This document shows positions 34,636-46,697 of a stretch of DNA of 64,000 nucleotides, in pieces (the stretch's first letter is position 1; each line of letters starts with the position of its first letter). The position numbers and the translations under genes were made by a program. Source of the stretch: Thiobacillus denitrificans (GTDB taxonomy: Bacteria; Pseudomonadota; Gammaproteobacteria; Burkholderiales; Thiobacillaceae); assembly GCA_020723405.1 (NCBI GenBank), contig DYIY01000010.1, positions 11,866-75,865 on the forward strand. Direction: 5' to 3'. The notes under the pieces are model-generated. The model worked only from the letters and a program-made list of their open reading frames with translations, was not told where the DNA came from and did not search any database.

Positions 34636-34664
34636 TAAAAAAACCGGACCCCGCAGGGTCCGGT
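34636..34664 (-). terminator. Rho-independent terminator of the CbcL-like gene
   Basis: On the minus strand, ACCGGACCC/GGGTCCGGT with a four-base loop is followed by seven T. It ends the transcript of the gene at 34687-36639. Confidence 0.9.
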
Positions 34665-34686
34665 CCTGGTTGGGCGGCGGGGCCGC

Positions 34687-36639
34687 TTAGTGGGTGGTGG
34701 CGCCGATGAGCACCAGGGTCAGCAGGATGAAGCCGGCCAGGATGAGGGCGGCGGAGAGGATGGTGGCCAGGCTTTCCACCGTGCGGGTGGGCCGCTTGAC
34801 CAGGTACTTCTCCAGTTCGCCGGCGGCCACCAGGCGGTTGTACTCCTCGGTGTGCTCGTACTTGAATTCCTCCAGGGGCACGGCACCGGTGAAGATGGTG
34901 GTGGACAGGGGGAATTTCTCCGGCCGGAAGTGCACGTTGAAGAAGTGCACCGAGAACAGGAACACCGTGGCCAGCAGGGCTTCCTCGGCGTGGACGATGG
35001 TGGCGATGTTGAACGCCCAGCCCGGCAGATACTGGGAGGTCAGGCTGGGGTTGAACATGACCGCCCCGGACAGGCCGATGACCGTGGCACCCCAGAACGG
35101 CGCCCAGTAGTCGAACTTCTGCCAGTAGGTCCAGCGTTCGAACTTGGGCCGGGGGGTGAGGCCCAGGAACCACTTGTACATGCGCACCACATCCTTCAGA
35201 TCCTGCCAGTTGGGGATCATGGAGGTGGGGCCGAACCAGCGGAAGGTCTTGCGGGTCTTCCAGATGTTGTACATGGCCACACCGATGTGGGTGACGAACA
35301 CGGTGACCCAGAAGGTGGCGGCGGTACGGTGGATCACGCCTTCCCAGATGGGACCGCCCAGGAAGGTCATGACCGCCTTGGCCCATTCGGTATGGGAGAA
35401 GAGCAAGGTGGTGCCGGTGATGACCAGGACCATGGTGCTCATGGCGAAGAGTACGTGGATCCAGCGCCAGATGGGGCTGAAGCGGCGGTAGAACACCGTA
35501 TCGGGATGCTCCACGTCCTCCCGGTGGCCGCAGCCGGCCATGTGGTCCTTCAGTTCGCGGTAGAACCAGAACAGCACGTGGGACCAGAAGAAGGCCATGA
35601 CGGCGAAGATCAGATATTTCATGAACTCGGTGACCACGAACAGTTCCGGGTATTTCTCCGCGTTTTCCGGATCGCCGTGGGCATAGAAGGTGAGGAAGCC
35701 TTCGTCGGCCTTTTTGTGGCAGGTGTTGCAGGTCTTCAGGCGGTTGTTGACGTGGATGGTGGAGGTGGGGTCGTCCACGTTCTTGATGTTGTGGGCGCCG
35801 TGGCAGTCATAGCACTTGGCCGTGTGGGTATAGCCCAGCTTGTTGACCTGGCCGTGATAGGACTTGAAGTAGGTCTCCCGGGCCTTCTCGTGGCAGTCGC
35901 CGCAATTCCGGGTGATCTCCAGTTTCATGGGATCGCCCTTGGCGGAACTGATGTTGTGGGTGCTGTGGCAGTCCGAGCAGACGGCGCTCTTGGCGTCCTT
36001 CTTTTCCAGCACCGCCTTGCCGTGCATGGAGGCCTTGTATTCGTCCAGTTGCTTTTCATGGCAGCGGCCGCACACCTCCGGATTCTTCATGCGGTGTTCG
36101 GCCCGTTGCAGGCTGCCCAGACTGCCGATGTTGTGGGCTTCGTGGCAGTCGTAGCAGGTGGCGTTGATCTTGGAGATGTCCTTCTTGTTGGGTTGGGCGT
36201 GGATGGAATGCAGGTAGCTCTGCATCTGTTCCACCACCACCCCCAGGCGCTTGTGCTCGGGATTGTTCTTGTCCTTCTCGGCGGCCCATTTCTGCTTGTG
36301 GCACTCGATGCAGCCCACGCTCTTGGGCAGGGGCTTCTCGTGGGGCAGCTTGGTGACGTTGTTGTGGCAACCGGTGCAGGGCTGTTTGCCGTGGACGCTG
36401 TGTTCGAAGGTCTTGGGGTCGATGAAGATGAAGTTCCTGCTGCCGTCTTTGCGCACCTTCACTTTCTCATCCGGATCGGCGTGGCAGCGCAGACAACGGA
36501 AATTGGCGATCCCACCGCCGGGATCTTCCGCCGACGGCGTGGCGGCGGCGTCCACCGTGGCCCAGCCCGGCAGGCCCAGCAACAACAGGCACAGCCCCCC
36601 CAAAATCCCCAACCATGACTTCCTGGCATGTGACGCCAT
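34687..36639 (-). CDS. CbcL-like membrane cytochrome: nine c-type hemes fused to a b-type quinol-oxidising domain
   Basis: A 650-aa protein with signal/anchor segment (about 8-27), nine CxxCH motifs from Cys49 (CLRCH) to Cys304 (CNTCH), then a cytochrome b561/FdnI-type membrane domain of about five helices (about 330-640) with His ligands in RWIHVLF, IHRTAATFWV, THIGVAMY and HAEEALLATVFL. This architecture matches Geobacter CbcL, a menaquinol oxidoreductase for low-potential extracellular electron transfer. Here it likely joins the quinone pool to periplasmic multiheme cytochromes. AGGAGAATCGAC supports ATG 36639. It is divergent from fccAB-2 and could share control with it. A NapC/NrfH-type alternative is excluded by the b-type domain. 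Confidence 0.88.
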   Translation of the reverse strand: MASHARKSWLGILGGLCLLLLGLPGWATVDAAATPSAEDPGGGIANFRCLRCHADPDEKVKVRKDGSRNFIFIDPKTFEHSVHGKQPCTGCHNNVTKLPHEKPLPKSVGCIECHKQKWAAEKDKNNPEHKRLGVVVEQMQSYLHSIHAQPNKKDISKINATCYDCHEAHNIGSLGSLQRAEHRMKNPEVCGRCHEKQLDEYKASMHGKAVLEKKDAKSAVCSDCHSTHNISSAKGDPMKLEITRNCGDCHEKARETYFKSYHGQVNKLGYTHTAKCYDCHGAHNIKNVDDPTSTIHVNNRLKTCNTCHKKADEGFLTFYAHGDPENAEKYPELFVVTEFMKYLIFAVMAFFWSHVLFWFYRELKDHMAGCGHREDVEHPDTVFYRRFSPIWRWIHVLFAMSTMVLVITGTTLLFSHTEWAKAVMTFLGGPIWEGVIHRTAATFWVTVFVTHIGVAMYNIWKTRKTFRWFGPTSMIPNWQDLKDVVRMYKWFLGLTPRPKFERWTYWQKFDYWAPFWGATVIGLSGAVMFNPSLTSQYLPGWAFNIATIVHAEEALLATVFLFSVHFFNVHFRPEKFPLSTTIFTGAVPLEEFKYEHTEEYNRLVAAGELEKYLVKRPTRTVESLATILSAALILAGFILLTLVLIGATTH

Positions 36640-37009
36640 GTCGATTCTCCTGTAAGCCGACCGAGTCGCTCTGGTACGAACGTATGTGTGATGCCTGCCT
36701 GCTAACCTGACAAAAAAGGTGGGAAATCAACAATTTCCAACCAAAGTAGGTATTTTTCTACCAAAAGCTGGCATAGACTACGTGCCTGACGGGGTTATTT
36801 CAATCCTTGTCTGTCATTTCCCTGGCGATGACCTGACGGATTCATGCAGTATTAGCAAATGCTAATGTTAGGCCGGGGAGGTTTTTTGAGGAAAAACCCG
36901 GGTTTGGCCTCCATGGCCAAGCCAACGCCGGCAGGCCCGGCCGGGATGCGGCGCCGCCGCTGCCGGTTACGGATGCCGTTTTTTCTTGCCAAGCTTGAAG
37001 GAGGCATCG
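36640..37009. other. Divergent promoter region, CbcL-like gene / fccAB-2
   Basis: A 370-bp region of noticeably lower GC than its surroundings. It holds the perfect palindrome at 36851-36866. A TGGTAGAAAA element (minus strand, 36756-36765) also occurs on the plus strand before fccAB-1 near 17427. No gene is supported. Confidence 0.5.
36851..36866. promoter_or_regulatory. Perfect palindromic operator upstream of fccAB-2
   Basis: ATTAGCA-AA-TGCTAAT, two 7-bp arms with a 2-bp spacer. An imperfect copy lies before fccAB-1 (17408-17423). Size and symmetry suit a small winged-helix repressor dimer. Confidence 0.6.
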
Positions 37010-37582
37010 ATGCGCAAGGGAGTTCTGGCCGTGGCCCTGTTCCTGACGGGCGGTTCGGCGATGGCGGCGGGTCCGGACGTGAGCCTGCTGGCACGTACCT
37101 GCAACAACTGTCACGGGGTGGGCGGCGTCAGTGCCGGAGCCTCCATGCCTTCCATCGGCGGGCTGCCCCGGGGCTATCTGGAAAGCGTGATGAAGCAGTG
37201 GAAATACGACGAGCGCGGCGCAGCCACCATGAACCGCATCGTCAAGGGCCTGTCCGACGACGAGATCAACGCCCTGGCTGCCTACTTCGCCAAGAAACCC
37301 TGGGTGCCCGTTTCCCAGCCCGTGGGCCCGGCCATGCACAAGAAGGGCAAGGCGGTCATCTCCGAGAATTGCGAGGACTGCCATGGTCCCACCGGCGGCG
37401 ATCCGGACGAGGATGCGCCGAAGATCAATGGCCAATGGGCCAAGTACATGGAGCTGGAACTGGATAAATACCGCGACGAGGAATTCCTGATGCCCCACCG
37501 CAAGATGAAGAAGACGGCCCGCAAGATGAAACCTGCCGAGGTGCCGGCCGCCGCCCATTATTTCGGCGCCCAGGGCCGCTGA
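37010..37582 (+). CDS. fccA: Flavocytochrome c sulfide dehydrogenase, diheme cytochrome subunit (copy 2)
   Basis: A 190-aa exported diheme cytochrome: signal peptide about residues 1-22 and heme motifs CNNCH (31-35) and CEDCH (121-125). Two tandem c4-like halves match the 21-kDa diheme FccA of purple sulfur bacteria. It is followed after 13 bases by fccB-2. It would pass electrons from the flavin subunit to a periplasmic carrier. AAGGAGGC just before ATG 37010 is a strong ribosome binding site. It differs from copy 1, which has only one heme. Confidence 0.93.
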   Translation: MRKGVLAVALFLTGGSAMAAGPDVSLLARTCNNCHGVGGVSAGASMPSIGGLPRGYLESVMKQWKYDERGAATMNRIVKGLSDDEINALAAYFAKKPWVPVSQPVGPAMHKKGKAVISENCEDCHGPTGGDPDEDAPKINGQWAKYMELELDKYRDEEFLMPHRKMKKTARKMKPAEVPAAAHYFGAQGR

Positions 37583-37595
37583 GGGAGAACGCATC

Positions 37596-38942
37596 ATGCA
37601 CAGCCAAATCGATCGCCGCGCCTTCCTCAAAGCCTTGTCCGCCGCTTCCGGCGCTTCCATCCTGAGCATTCCCCGGGCCCACGCCGCCAAGGCCAAGGCC
37701 CGGGTGGTGGTGGTGGGGGGCGGCTACGGCGGGGCCACCGCCGCCAAGTATCTGCGCCTCATGGACGATGACATCGAGGTCACCCTCCTGGAGCGGGAAA
37801 CCCTCTACACCTCCTGCCCCTTGTCCAACGAAGTCATGTCCGGGGAGCGGGACATCAAGACCCTGCAACGGGGCTACAAGGGTCTACAGAAGCACGGCGT
37901 CAACGTGGTCCACGACGAGGCCACGACCATCGACCCGGTGAAGAAGACCGTGGCCACGGCATCGGGCAAGACCTTCGCGTACGATTTCCTGATCCTGTCG
38001 CCGGGTATCGACTTCAACTTCGGCGCCGTGGAGGGCTACAGCAAGGAACTGGCCGACACCACCCTGCCCCACGCCTGGAAGGCCGGCCCCCAGACCCTGG
38101 CCCTGAAACAGCAGTTGGAGGCCATGCCCGACGGGGGCAAGTTCATCATCGCCGTGCCGCCCGGCCCCTTCCGCTGCCCGCCCGGGCCCTATGAGCGGGC
38201 TGCCCAGGTGGCCAACCACTGCATGCACCATGGCAAGAAGCGGGCCAAGGTACTGATTCTGGACGCCAACGATTCCTTCTCCAAGCGGCCCCTGTTCGAG
38301 CAGGCCTGGAAGGAACTCTACGGCTACGGTCCCGGCGGCATGATCGAATGGATCCCCGGTGCCCAGGACGGCAAGGTGGAGCGCCTCGACCCCAAGACCC
38401 TGACCTGCTACACGGGCTTCGGCGAACACCAGGGCGACGTGGTCAACATCATCCCGCCCCACCACGCCGGCAAGGTGGCCAAGGACCTGGGTCTGGCCAC
38501 CTTCAAGGACAAGTGGTGCGAGGTGAAGCCGGAGAACATGGAGTCCACCAAGTTGAAGGACGTGTTCGTCATCGGCGATTCCTGCGTGGGCGGCGAGCTG
38601 GCCACCAACAACGGTTTTCCCAAGTCGGCCCACATGGCCATCACCCAGGCCAAGGTGGTGGTGGCCAGCATCGTCGCCAAGGTCAACGGCCTGCCGCCGC
38701 CGGTGCCCATCTACACCAACACCTGCTACAGCGTGGTGGCGCCGGACTGGGGCTTCTCGGTGGTGCACCTCTACCGGGTGCAGAACGGCCAGTGGGTGTA
38801 CATCAAGGAAGGCAGCGGCATTTCGCCGGTGACCTTCGGCACCAAGGAACAGCCCAAGCCGGTGCCGCGCATCTACCGCAGGCTGGAGGTGGAATACGCC
38901 GACGGCTGGTTGCGCAACGTGCTGGCCGACGCTTTCGCCTGA
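37596..38942 (+). CDS. fccB: Flavocytochrome c sulfide dehydrogenase, FAD subunit (copy 2)
   Basis: A 448-aa FCSD flavoprotein. N-terminal DRRAFLKALSAASG is a Tat signal, and VVVVGGGYGGATAAKYL is the FAD fold. Key residues are Cys74 in TSCPLSN (covalent FAD attachment by analogy), Cys194 in RCPPGPYERA and Cys308 in KWCEV (redox disulfide). The C-terminal domain has NTCYSVVAPDWGFSVVHLYR (shown by NTCYSVV). It is predicted to oxidise sulfide in the periplasm with the diheme FccA. It is clearly paralogous to the 17892 gene but diverged along its length, so it is not a recent duplicate. Confidence 0.95.
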   Translation: MHSQIDRRAFLKALSAASGASILSIPRAHAAKAKARVVVVGGGYGGATAAKYLRLMDDDIEVTLLERETLYTSCPLSNEVMSGERDIKTLQRGYKGLQKHGVNVVHDEATTIDPVKKTVATASGKTFAYDFLILSPGIDFNFGAVEGYSKELADTTLPHAWKAGPQTLALKQQLEAMPDGGKFIIAVPPGPFRCPPGPYERAAQVANHCMHHGKKRAKVLILDANDSFSKRPLFEQAWKELYGYGPGGMIEWIPGAQDGKVERLDPKTLTCYTGFGEHQGDVVNIIPPHHAGKVAKDLGLATFKDKWCEVKPENMESTKLKDVFVIGDSCVGGELATNNGFPKSAHMAITQAKVVVASIVAKVNGLPPPVPIYTNTCYSVVAPDWGFSVVHLYRVQNGQWVYIKEGSGISPVTFGTKEQPKPVPRIYRRLEVEYADGWLRNVLADAFA

Positions 38943-39004
38943 TGCCGGAATCGGCGCAGCCTTGAGGCTGCAACATGGGGATGCAGGGGGCTCCACCCGC
39001 TCCC

Positions 39005-39036
39005 CGGGCCCCTCTCCCCGCGCGGGAGAGGGGGAT
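39005..39036. repeat. CCCCTCTCCC/GGGAGAGGGG hairpin
   Basis: GGCCCCTCTCCCCGCG/CGGGAGAGGGGG, a common dispersed hairpin between the convergent fccAB-2 and glnB genes. It may also act as a terminator. Confidence 0.6.
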
Positions 39037-39043
39037 CAGCCGG

Positions 39044-41016
<1,973 letters not shown>

Positions 41017-41163
41017 GCCGCGATTCTAAGGGGAAAATCCCGGCGGGACGCCACTCCCCGGGGCAAGGAGCCTGGCGAGCCCAGGTCGGCGAAAGGGAAA
41101 AGCGTCCTCGACGGGGGCGTGCCCAGCCGTGGATGCCAAAGTCCGACAGGCTGCCAGGGCAGG

Positions 41164-42780
41164 TCAGACGCGGAACTGGCCCACCAGGCGTTCCAGTTCT
41201 TCCGCCAGGCTGGCCAGTTTCTGGCTGGCGTCCTGGGTTTCCCGGGCGTGTCCGGCCGCTTCCTGGGCCACCGAGCCGATGTCGCCGATGCGCCCGCTGA
41301 TGCGCTCGGCCACCTGGCTCTGTTCGCCGGAACGGGTGGCGATCTGGGCGTTCATGCGGTTGATGACCCCCACCGAGCCGGAAATGGTGGCCAGGGCACC
41401 GGCGCTTTCCTCCACGCTTTGCACGCTGGATTCGGTTTTCTGCTCGGCGGTCTGGATGGCGCCCACCGCTTCCTGGGCCCGGCCCTGGACCTTGACGATG
41501 ATGGCTTCGATCTCTTCCGTGGCGGACTGGGTGCGCTGGGCCAGGGTGCGCACCTCGTCGGCCACCACGGCGAAGCCCCGGCCCTGTTCGCCGGCCCGGG
41601 CCGCCTCGATGGCGGCGTTGAGGGCCAGCAGGTTGGTCTGCTCGGCAATCTCCCGGATCAGGCCGATGACCCGGCCGATGTCCCGGCTGTCGGTGTCCAG
41701 GCGCTGGATGACCTGGACCGCCTGTTCCAGTTGGGTGGACATGGCGGAGATGGCGCCCAGGGCCTCGGTGGCCGTGGCGGCCCCGTCCTTGGCGTCGCTG
41801 TCCGCCTTCTGGGCGGCCTGGGCGGCTTCCTGGGTGTTGCGCGCCACTTCCTGCACCGTGCCGGCCAGGTGATGCAGGGTGTCGGCCAGTTGTTCGGTGT
41901 CGGTGAGTTGCCGTTGCACACCCTTCTGGGTGCGGCTGGACACGTCCACCAGTTGCCCGGCCACCGTGGCCAGGTTGTGGGTGGCGCCGCGCACCTGCTG
42001 GATGATCTCGGCGAAGCGTTCCAGCATGGCGTCGAAGGCGCAGGCCGCCTGGCCGATCTCGTCCCGGCAACTGCTGGGGATGCGCAAGCTCAGGTCCGAT
42101 TCCTTTTCGATGCGGCTCATGTAGCCCGTCAGGGTACGGATTGGGGTGGTGATGATGCGCTTGAAGGCCATGTGCAGCAGGGCCATGCCGATGAAGAACA
42201 GGGCCAGGTGGATGGCCAGGCTTTCCAGGCCGGAATTGCGGATGCGGGCATCCACCGGTGACAGATCGTAGCTGATGCGGACGGCCCCCAGGACGGTGCC
42301 GGCAGGGACGCCGTGGCAGCCCATGCAGTTCACGCCCCGGGTGTTTTCCGTGGCTTTGTAGGGGCGGACCACCACCAGTTGCCGGCCATTGTCCGTGTCC
42401 AGGATGCGGGCCACCTGTTCACCCTTGAGGGCCGCCCGGTCCAGGTCGTCCACGGGCTGTTCATGGCCGTTGCCGGGGCCGTATTGGCTGACCACGCCCT
42501 CGCCCCGGATCACCCGGGCATCCAGGACGTTGGGTTGTTCCGCCACGGTCTTGTGCAGGTCGGCCCGGCTGTCCATGGCGCCGGTGAGCATGAGCTTGTT
42601 GAGGCCGTCGAAATAGCCGTCGGCGATGGCCTGGACCTGGCTGGTGCTGAATTCCTCGGCCAGCCCGTCTTCGCTGAGATGGGAGTGGACCAGGGAGGCG
42701 GTTAAAAGCACCAGGAAAAGCATGGCCGTGAAGGCCATCATCTTGCCGGTGACCGAATTGGGGGTGATCTGGATGCCCAA
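41164..42780 (-). CDS. Methyl-accepting chemotaxis protein with periplasmic heme c motif
   Basis: A 538-aa chemoreceptor. TM1 is about residues 13-30 and is followed by a periplasmic DUF3365-like domain with a CMGCH heme-binding motif at Cys152. TM2 is about 185-205, then a HAMP domain and the signalling coiled coil with the conserved hairpin [32 protein letters not shown] (core [20 protein letters not shown]). Start TTG 42780 follows AGGAGACGCAC. The heme suggests redox or gas taxis. It shares its sensor type with the GGDEF/EAL protein at 31637. It lies downstream of hrpA on the same strand. Confidence 0.92.
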   Translation of the reverse strand: MGIQITPNSVTGKMMAFTAMLFLVLLTASLVHSHLSEDGLAEEFSTSQVQAIADGYFDGLNKLMLTGAMDSRADLHKTVAEQPNVLDARVIRGEGVVSQYGPGNGHEQPVDDLDRAALKGEQVARILDTDNGRQLVVVRPYKATENTRGVNCMGCHGVPAGTVLGAVRISYDLSPVDARIRNSGLESLAIHLALFFIGMALLHMAFKRIITTPIRTLTGYMSRIEKESDLSLRIPSSCRDEIGQAACAFDAMLERFAEIIQQVRGATHNLATVAGQLVDVSSRTQKGVQRQLTDTEQLADTLHHLAGTVQEVARNTQEAAQAAQKADSDAKDGAATATEALGAISAMSTQLEQAVQVIQRLDTDSRDIGRVIGLIREIAEQTNLLALNAAIEAARAGEQGRGFAVVADEVRTLAQRTQSATEEIEAIIVKVQGRAQEAVGAIQTAEQKTESSVQSVEESAGALATISGSVGVINRMNAQIATRSGEQSQVAERISGRIGDIGSVAQEAAGHARETQDASQKLASLAEELERLVGQFRV

Positions 42781-42850
42781 GTGCGTCTCCTCTGGTCGGG
42801 CGTTATGCCGAGGCTTAACGGCAATGCCCGCCGGAACTTGAGCGCTTCTC

Positions 42851-45800
42851 TCAAGCGAGCATGTCCGCCCAGTGTTTTTCCAGCCGCTTCACCGACACCG
42901 GTTCCGGCGTCTTCAGTTCCTGGGCGAACAGGGAGACGCGCAATTCCTCCAGCCGCCAGCGGAAATCCTCCATGTCCGCGGTGACGCCGCCGGCCTCTTC
43001 CTGGCGCTTGCGCCGGGCCTGGAAGTTGGCCAGCAGAGGCGTCATGGATTTGTGCTGCCGGGCATCCCGGTCCGGGTGGCTGGCCAGCTTGTCCAGGCGC
43101 CGTTCCATGGCCTTCAGATAGCGGGGCAGGTGGACCAGGCGGTCGGGGGGCAGCCTGGCCAGGAAGCCGGGAAAGACCAGACCCTGCAACTGGCTTCTCA
43201 TGTCCGCCACCGCCTCCCTGGCCGGGTGGGGCCGGGCCAGGGCCTGGCCCAGGCGGTGGGCGTGGTCCAGGCATTCGGCGGCCAGTCGGGCCGATTCCCG
43301 GGCGGCGTCGGCCAGGCGGGGGCGCACCGTCTGGGCGGCGCTCTCGAAGGCCGTCTGGCGGCGCAGGTCCGCCGGATCGCCGTTCAGCACCGAGCGGGCG
43401 GCGCTGTAGAGCACGTCCCGCAGGAATTGCTCGGCGGACAGGCCCTTGTCCAGCATCAGGTAGAGGAGGGCCGGGCCCTTGAGGCGCTGGGCCAGATCCT
43501 TCTCGGTCTGCTTCAGCAGGTCGGGGAAGTTGAGCCAGAGCAGGCGGCAGACTCCGCGCCGGTGCTTTTCCCGGGCCAGGGCCGGGCTGTCCAGCAGGCT
43601 GATCTTCAGGCCGTCCTTGTCTTCCACCAGGGTGGGGAAGGCGGCGATGCTGCGTCCGCCGCTGGTCACTTCCACCTGGTCGGGCAGGTCGCCGAAGTCC
43701 CAGCGGCTGATACCTTCCCGCTCGCCGGGCGCGGCAGCCTGGCGCAGGCTTTCCGTGGCCTGGCCCCCGAGCTGGCGGCGCAGGGCGGCCAGGTCCCGGC
43801 CCTCGGCCAGGATGCGGTTGGCCGGGTCCAGCACCCGGAAGTTCATGGTCAGGTGGGCGGGCAGGGCCTCGGGCCGCCAGGCATCCCGGGGGATGGCCTG
43901 GCCGGTGCTGCGGGTGAGGAAGTCGGCCAAAGCGTCGGTGAGGGGTGAGGGGTGAGGGGTGAGGCCGGCACCCAGGGCGTCCCGGGCGGCCCGGGCGAAT
44001 TCGGGGACGGGCACGAAGGCCCGGCGCAGGGATTGGGGCAGGCCCTTGATGAGGGCGGCGATCTTTTCCTCCAGCAGGCCCGGCACCAGCCAGTCGCAGG
44101 GGGCAGCGGGCACCTGGTTGAGGGCGGCCAGGGGCACCAGCAGGGTCACGCCGTCGTCGGGGGCGCCCGGGTCGAAGCGGTAGGCCAGGGGAAACTTCAC
44201 CCCGCCCAGGTCCAGTTCCGGGGGGAAGTCGGCGGCGTCGGCCCCCTTCTGGCGCAGCAGTTCCGCCCGTTCCAGGTGCAGCAGGCGGGGGGAGCGGGCT
44301 TCGCTTTCCCGGCGCCATTTCTCGAAGGCTGCGCCGTTGTGGATGCCTTCCGGGATGCGCTCGTCGAACCAGCGGTAGAGGGTTTCCTCGTCCACGGTCA
44401 TGCGGGCGTTGCGGGAGCGGTGGGCCAGGTCGTCGATCTCCTCCAGCAGGCGCCGGTTGTGCAGGAAGAAGGGGGCCCGGCATTCGTATTCCCCGTCCAC
44501 CAGGGCGCCGCGGATGAACAGTTCCCGGGATTTCACCGGGTCGATGGGGCCGTAATGGACCTTGCGCCCGTTCACCACCGGCAGGCCGTAGAGGGTGGCG
44601 CGCAGGCTGGCCGCCACGTGGGCCGGCTTCTTGGCCCAGTGGGGGTCGGAATAGCTCACCTTGAGCAGGTGCCGGGCGGCGTGCTCGATCCACTCCGGCT
44701 CGATCTTCGCCACCCCCCGGGCGTAGATGCGCCGGGTCTCCACGATCTCGGCGGCCATGACCCACTTGGGCTTCTTCTTCACCCCGGAGCCGGGGAACAG
44801 GGCGAACTTCATGTCCCGGGCCCCCAGGTAGCTGCCTTCCTCGGTGAGCATGCCCAGGTTGCCCAGCAGGCCGGTCAGCAGGGCCTGGTGCAAGGGGGCG
44901 TAAGGAATCGGGGGATGGGGGATGGGGAGCGTCCCATTCCCCATCCCCCTTTCCCCATCCCCCACCTTCCAGCCCAGTTCCTTCACCTGGGTGGTCAGTT
45001 GCCCGTACACGTCCCGCCATTCCCGCACCCGGTTGGGGGACAGGAAATCGGCCTGGAGGGCTTCCCGGTACTTGCGCTGGGATTTGCGGTGGACGTTCAA
45101 CTGCTCCACGTGGCGCCACAGGTTGACGAGGCTGACGAAGTCCGAGTTCTCGTCGGCGAAGCGCTTGTGCTTCTGGTCGGCGGCCTCCTGGCGGTCCAGG
45201 GGGCGCTCCCGGGGGTCCTGGACCGACAGGTAGGCGGCGATGACCAGCACCTCTTCCAGGCAGGCCTTTTCCCGGGCGGCGATGAGCATGCGGCCGATGC
45301 GCGGGTCCAGGGGCAGGCGGGCCAGTTGCCTGCCCACGGCGGTGAGCTGGTTGGCGTCGTCCAGGGCCCCCAGTTCGTGGAGCTGCTGCTGGCCGTCCCG
45401 CACCCGCTTGCCTTCCGGCGGGTCCAGGAAGGGGAAGGCGTCCACCTCCGGCAGGTGCAGGGACTTCATGCGCAGGATCACCCCGGCCAGGGAGGAGCGC
45501 AGCAGTTCCGGCGTGGTGTATCGGGGCCGGGCCAGGAAGTCCTGTTCGTCGTAGAGGCGGATGCAGACGCCCGCCGCCACCCGGCCGCAACGGCCGGCCC
45601 GCTGGTTGGCGGCGGCCTGGGCGATCTTCTCCACCTTCAGCTGCTCGATCTTGTTGCGCAGGGAATAGCGCTTCACCCGGGCCAGGCCCGCGTCCACCAC
45701 GTAGCGGATGCCGGGCACGGTGAGGGAGGTTTCCGCCACGTTGGTGGCCAGCACGATGCGCCGGCTGCCGTGGGCCTGGAACACCCGGTCCTGCTCGGCC

Positions 45801-46681
45801 ACCGACAGGCGGGCGAACAGGGGCAGGATCTCGGTGTGGGGCGGGTGGTGCTTGCGCAGGGCCTCCTGGGCGTCGCGGATCTCCCGCTCGCCGGGCAGGA
45901 ACACCAGGATGTCGCCGGGGCCTTCCCGGGCCAGTTCGTCCACCGCGTCCAGCAGGGGCTGTTCCAGGTCGGCATCCTCGTTGCCCTCGTTCCTCGTCGC
46001 CGGAGTGGTGGGTTTGCCCGGGGCCGGAGCACCGCCCTCCGCCTTGCCCCGGGCGGGTTCCACAGGCCGGTAGCGCATTTCCACCGGATAGGTGCGGCCC
46101 GACACCTCCACCACCGGGGCGTTGCCGAAGTAGGCGGAGAAACGGTCCGCCTCCAGGGTGGCGGAGGAGATCACCAGTTTCAGGTCCGGCCGGCGGGGCA
46201 GCAGGGTCTTCAGGTAGCCCAGCAGGAAGTCGATGTTCAGGCTGCGTTCGTGGGCTTCGTCCAGGATCAGGGTGTCGTAGGCGCGGAACTCCGGGTCCGA
46301 CTGGGTTTCCGCCAGGAGGATGCCGTCGGTCATGACCTTGATGCGGGTTTCCGGGCCCACCTGGTCGGTGAAGCGCACCTGCCAGCCCACCAGGCCCCCC
46401 AGGCGGGAGCGGGTCTCCTCGGCGATGCGGGCGGCCACCCCCCGGGCGGCGATGCGCCGGGGCTGGGTCATGCCGATCCTTCCGCCCCCCCGGCCCAGCC
46501 GGCCCCGGCCGGCGGCCAGGGCGATCTTGGGCAACTGGGTGGTCTTGCCGGAGCCGGTCTCGCCGCAGACGATGATCACCTGATGGCCGGTGAGGGCGGC
46601 GGCGATGTCGGCCCGCCGGGCACAGACCGGCAGGTGCTCGGGGAACTCCAGGTGGGGTAAGGTGTGCGGCGTTTCGGACAT
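42851..46681 (-). CDS. hrpA: ATP-dependent RNA helicase HrpA
   Basis: A 1276-aa DEAH-box helicase (about 1300 aa in E. coli). Walker A GETGSGKT is at residues 40-47 and DEAH in [10 protein letters not shown], followed by SAT and the QRAGRCGR motif VI, the HA2/OB-fold region and the HrpA-specific C-terminal domain. E. coli HrpA rescues stalled ribosomes. Start ATG 46681 (MSETP) is used; ATG 46699 would overlap the divergent gene. Odd feature: about 24 residues near 573-596 (containing GMGNG and PIPHPPIP) are encoded by a dispersed palindromic repeat inserted in frame. Confidence 0.94.
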   Translation of the reverse strand: MSETPHTLPHLEFPEHLPVCARRADIAAALTGHQVIIVCGETGSGKTTQLPKIALAAGRGRLGRGGGRIGMTQPRRIAARGVAARIAEETRSRLGGLVGWQVRFTDQVGPETRIKVMTDGILLAETQSDPEFRAYDTLILDEAHERSLNIDFLLGYLKTLLPRRPDLKLVISSATLEADRFSAYFGNAPVVEVSGRTYPVEMRYRPVEPARGKAEGGAPAPGKPTTPATRNEGNEDADLEQPLLDAVDELAREGPGDILVFLPGEREIRDAQEALRKHHPPHTEILPLFARLSVAEQDRVFQAHGSRRIVLATNVAETSLTVPGIRYVVDAGLARVKRYSLRNKIEQLKVEKIAQAAANQRAGRCGRVAAGVCIRLYDEQDFLARPRYTTPELLRSSLAGVILRMKSLHLPEVDAFPFLDPPEGKRVRDGQQQLHELGALDDANQLTAVGRQLARLPLDPRIGRMLIAAREKACLEEVLVIAAYLSVQDPRERPLDRQEAADQKHKRFADENSDFVSLVNLWRHVEQLNVHRKSQRKYREALQADFLSPNRVREWRDVYGQLTTQVKELGWKVGDGERGMGNGTLPIPHPPIPYAPLHQALLTGLLGNLGMLTEEGSYLGARDMKFALFPGSGVKKKPKWVMAAEIVETRRIYARGVAKIEPEWIEHAARHLLKVSYSDPHWAKKPAHVAASLRATLYGLPVVNGRKVHYGPIDPVKSRELFIRGALVDGEYECRAPFFLHNRRLLEEIDDLAHRSRNARMTVDEETLYRWFDERIPEGIHNGAAFEKWRRESEARSPRLLHLERAELLRQKGADAADFPPELDLGGVKFPLAYRFDPGAPDDGVTLLVPLAALNQVPAAPCDWLVPGLLEEKIAALIKGLPQSLRRAFVPVPEFARAARDALGAGLTPHPSPLTDALADFLTRSTGQAIPRDAWRPEALPAHLTMNFRVLDPANRILAEGRDLAALRRQLGGQATESLRQAAAPGEREGISRWDFGDLPDQVEVTSGGRSIAAFPTLVEDKDGLKISLLDSPALAREKHRRGVCRLLWLNFPDLLKQTEKDLAQRLKGPALLYLMLDKGLSAEQFLRDVLYSAARSVLNGDPADLRRQTAFESAAQTVRPRLADAARESARLAAECLDHAHRLGQALARPHPAREAVADMRSQLQGLVFPGFLARLPPDRLVHLPRYLKAMERRLDKLASHPDRDARQHKSMTPLLANFQARRKRQEEAGGVTADMEDFRWRLEELRVSLFAQELKTPEPVSVKRLEKHWADMLA
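44897..44966. repeat. Palindromic repeat inserted within hrpA
   Basis: GGGGGATGGGG units on one side and CCCCATCCCCC units on the other form an imperfect palindrome inside hrpA. It is the same family as 12817-12905. The reading frame remains open through it. Confidence 0.7.
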
Positions 46682-46697
46682 GGGGCGGCGTTTTAGC

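Noticed and set aside
43952-46660. 902-codon plus-strand open frame opposite hrpA
   Set aside because: Shadow of the DEAH helicase; no signal, domain or ribosome binding site.
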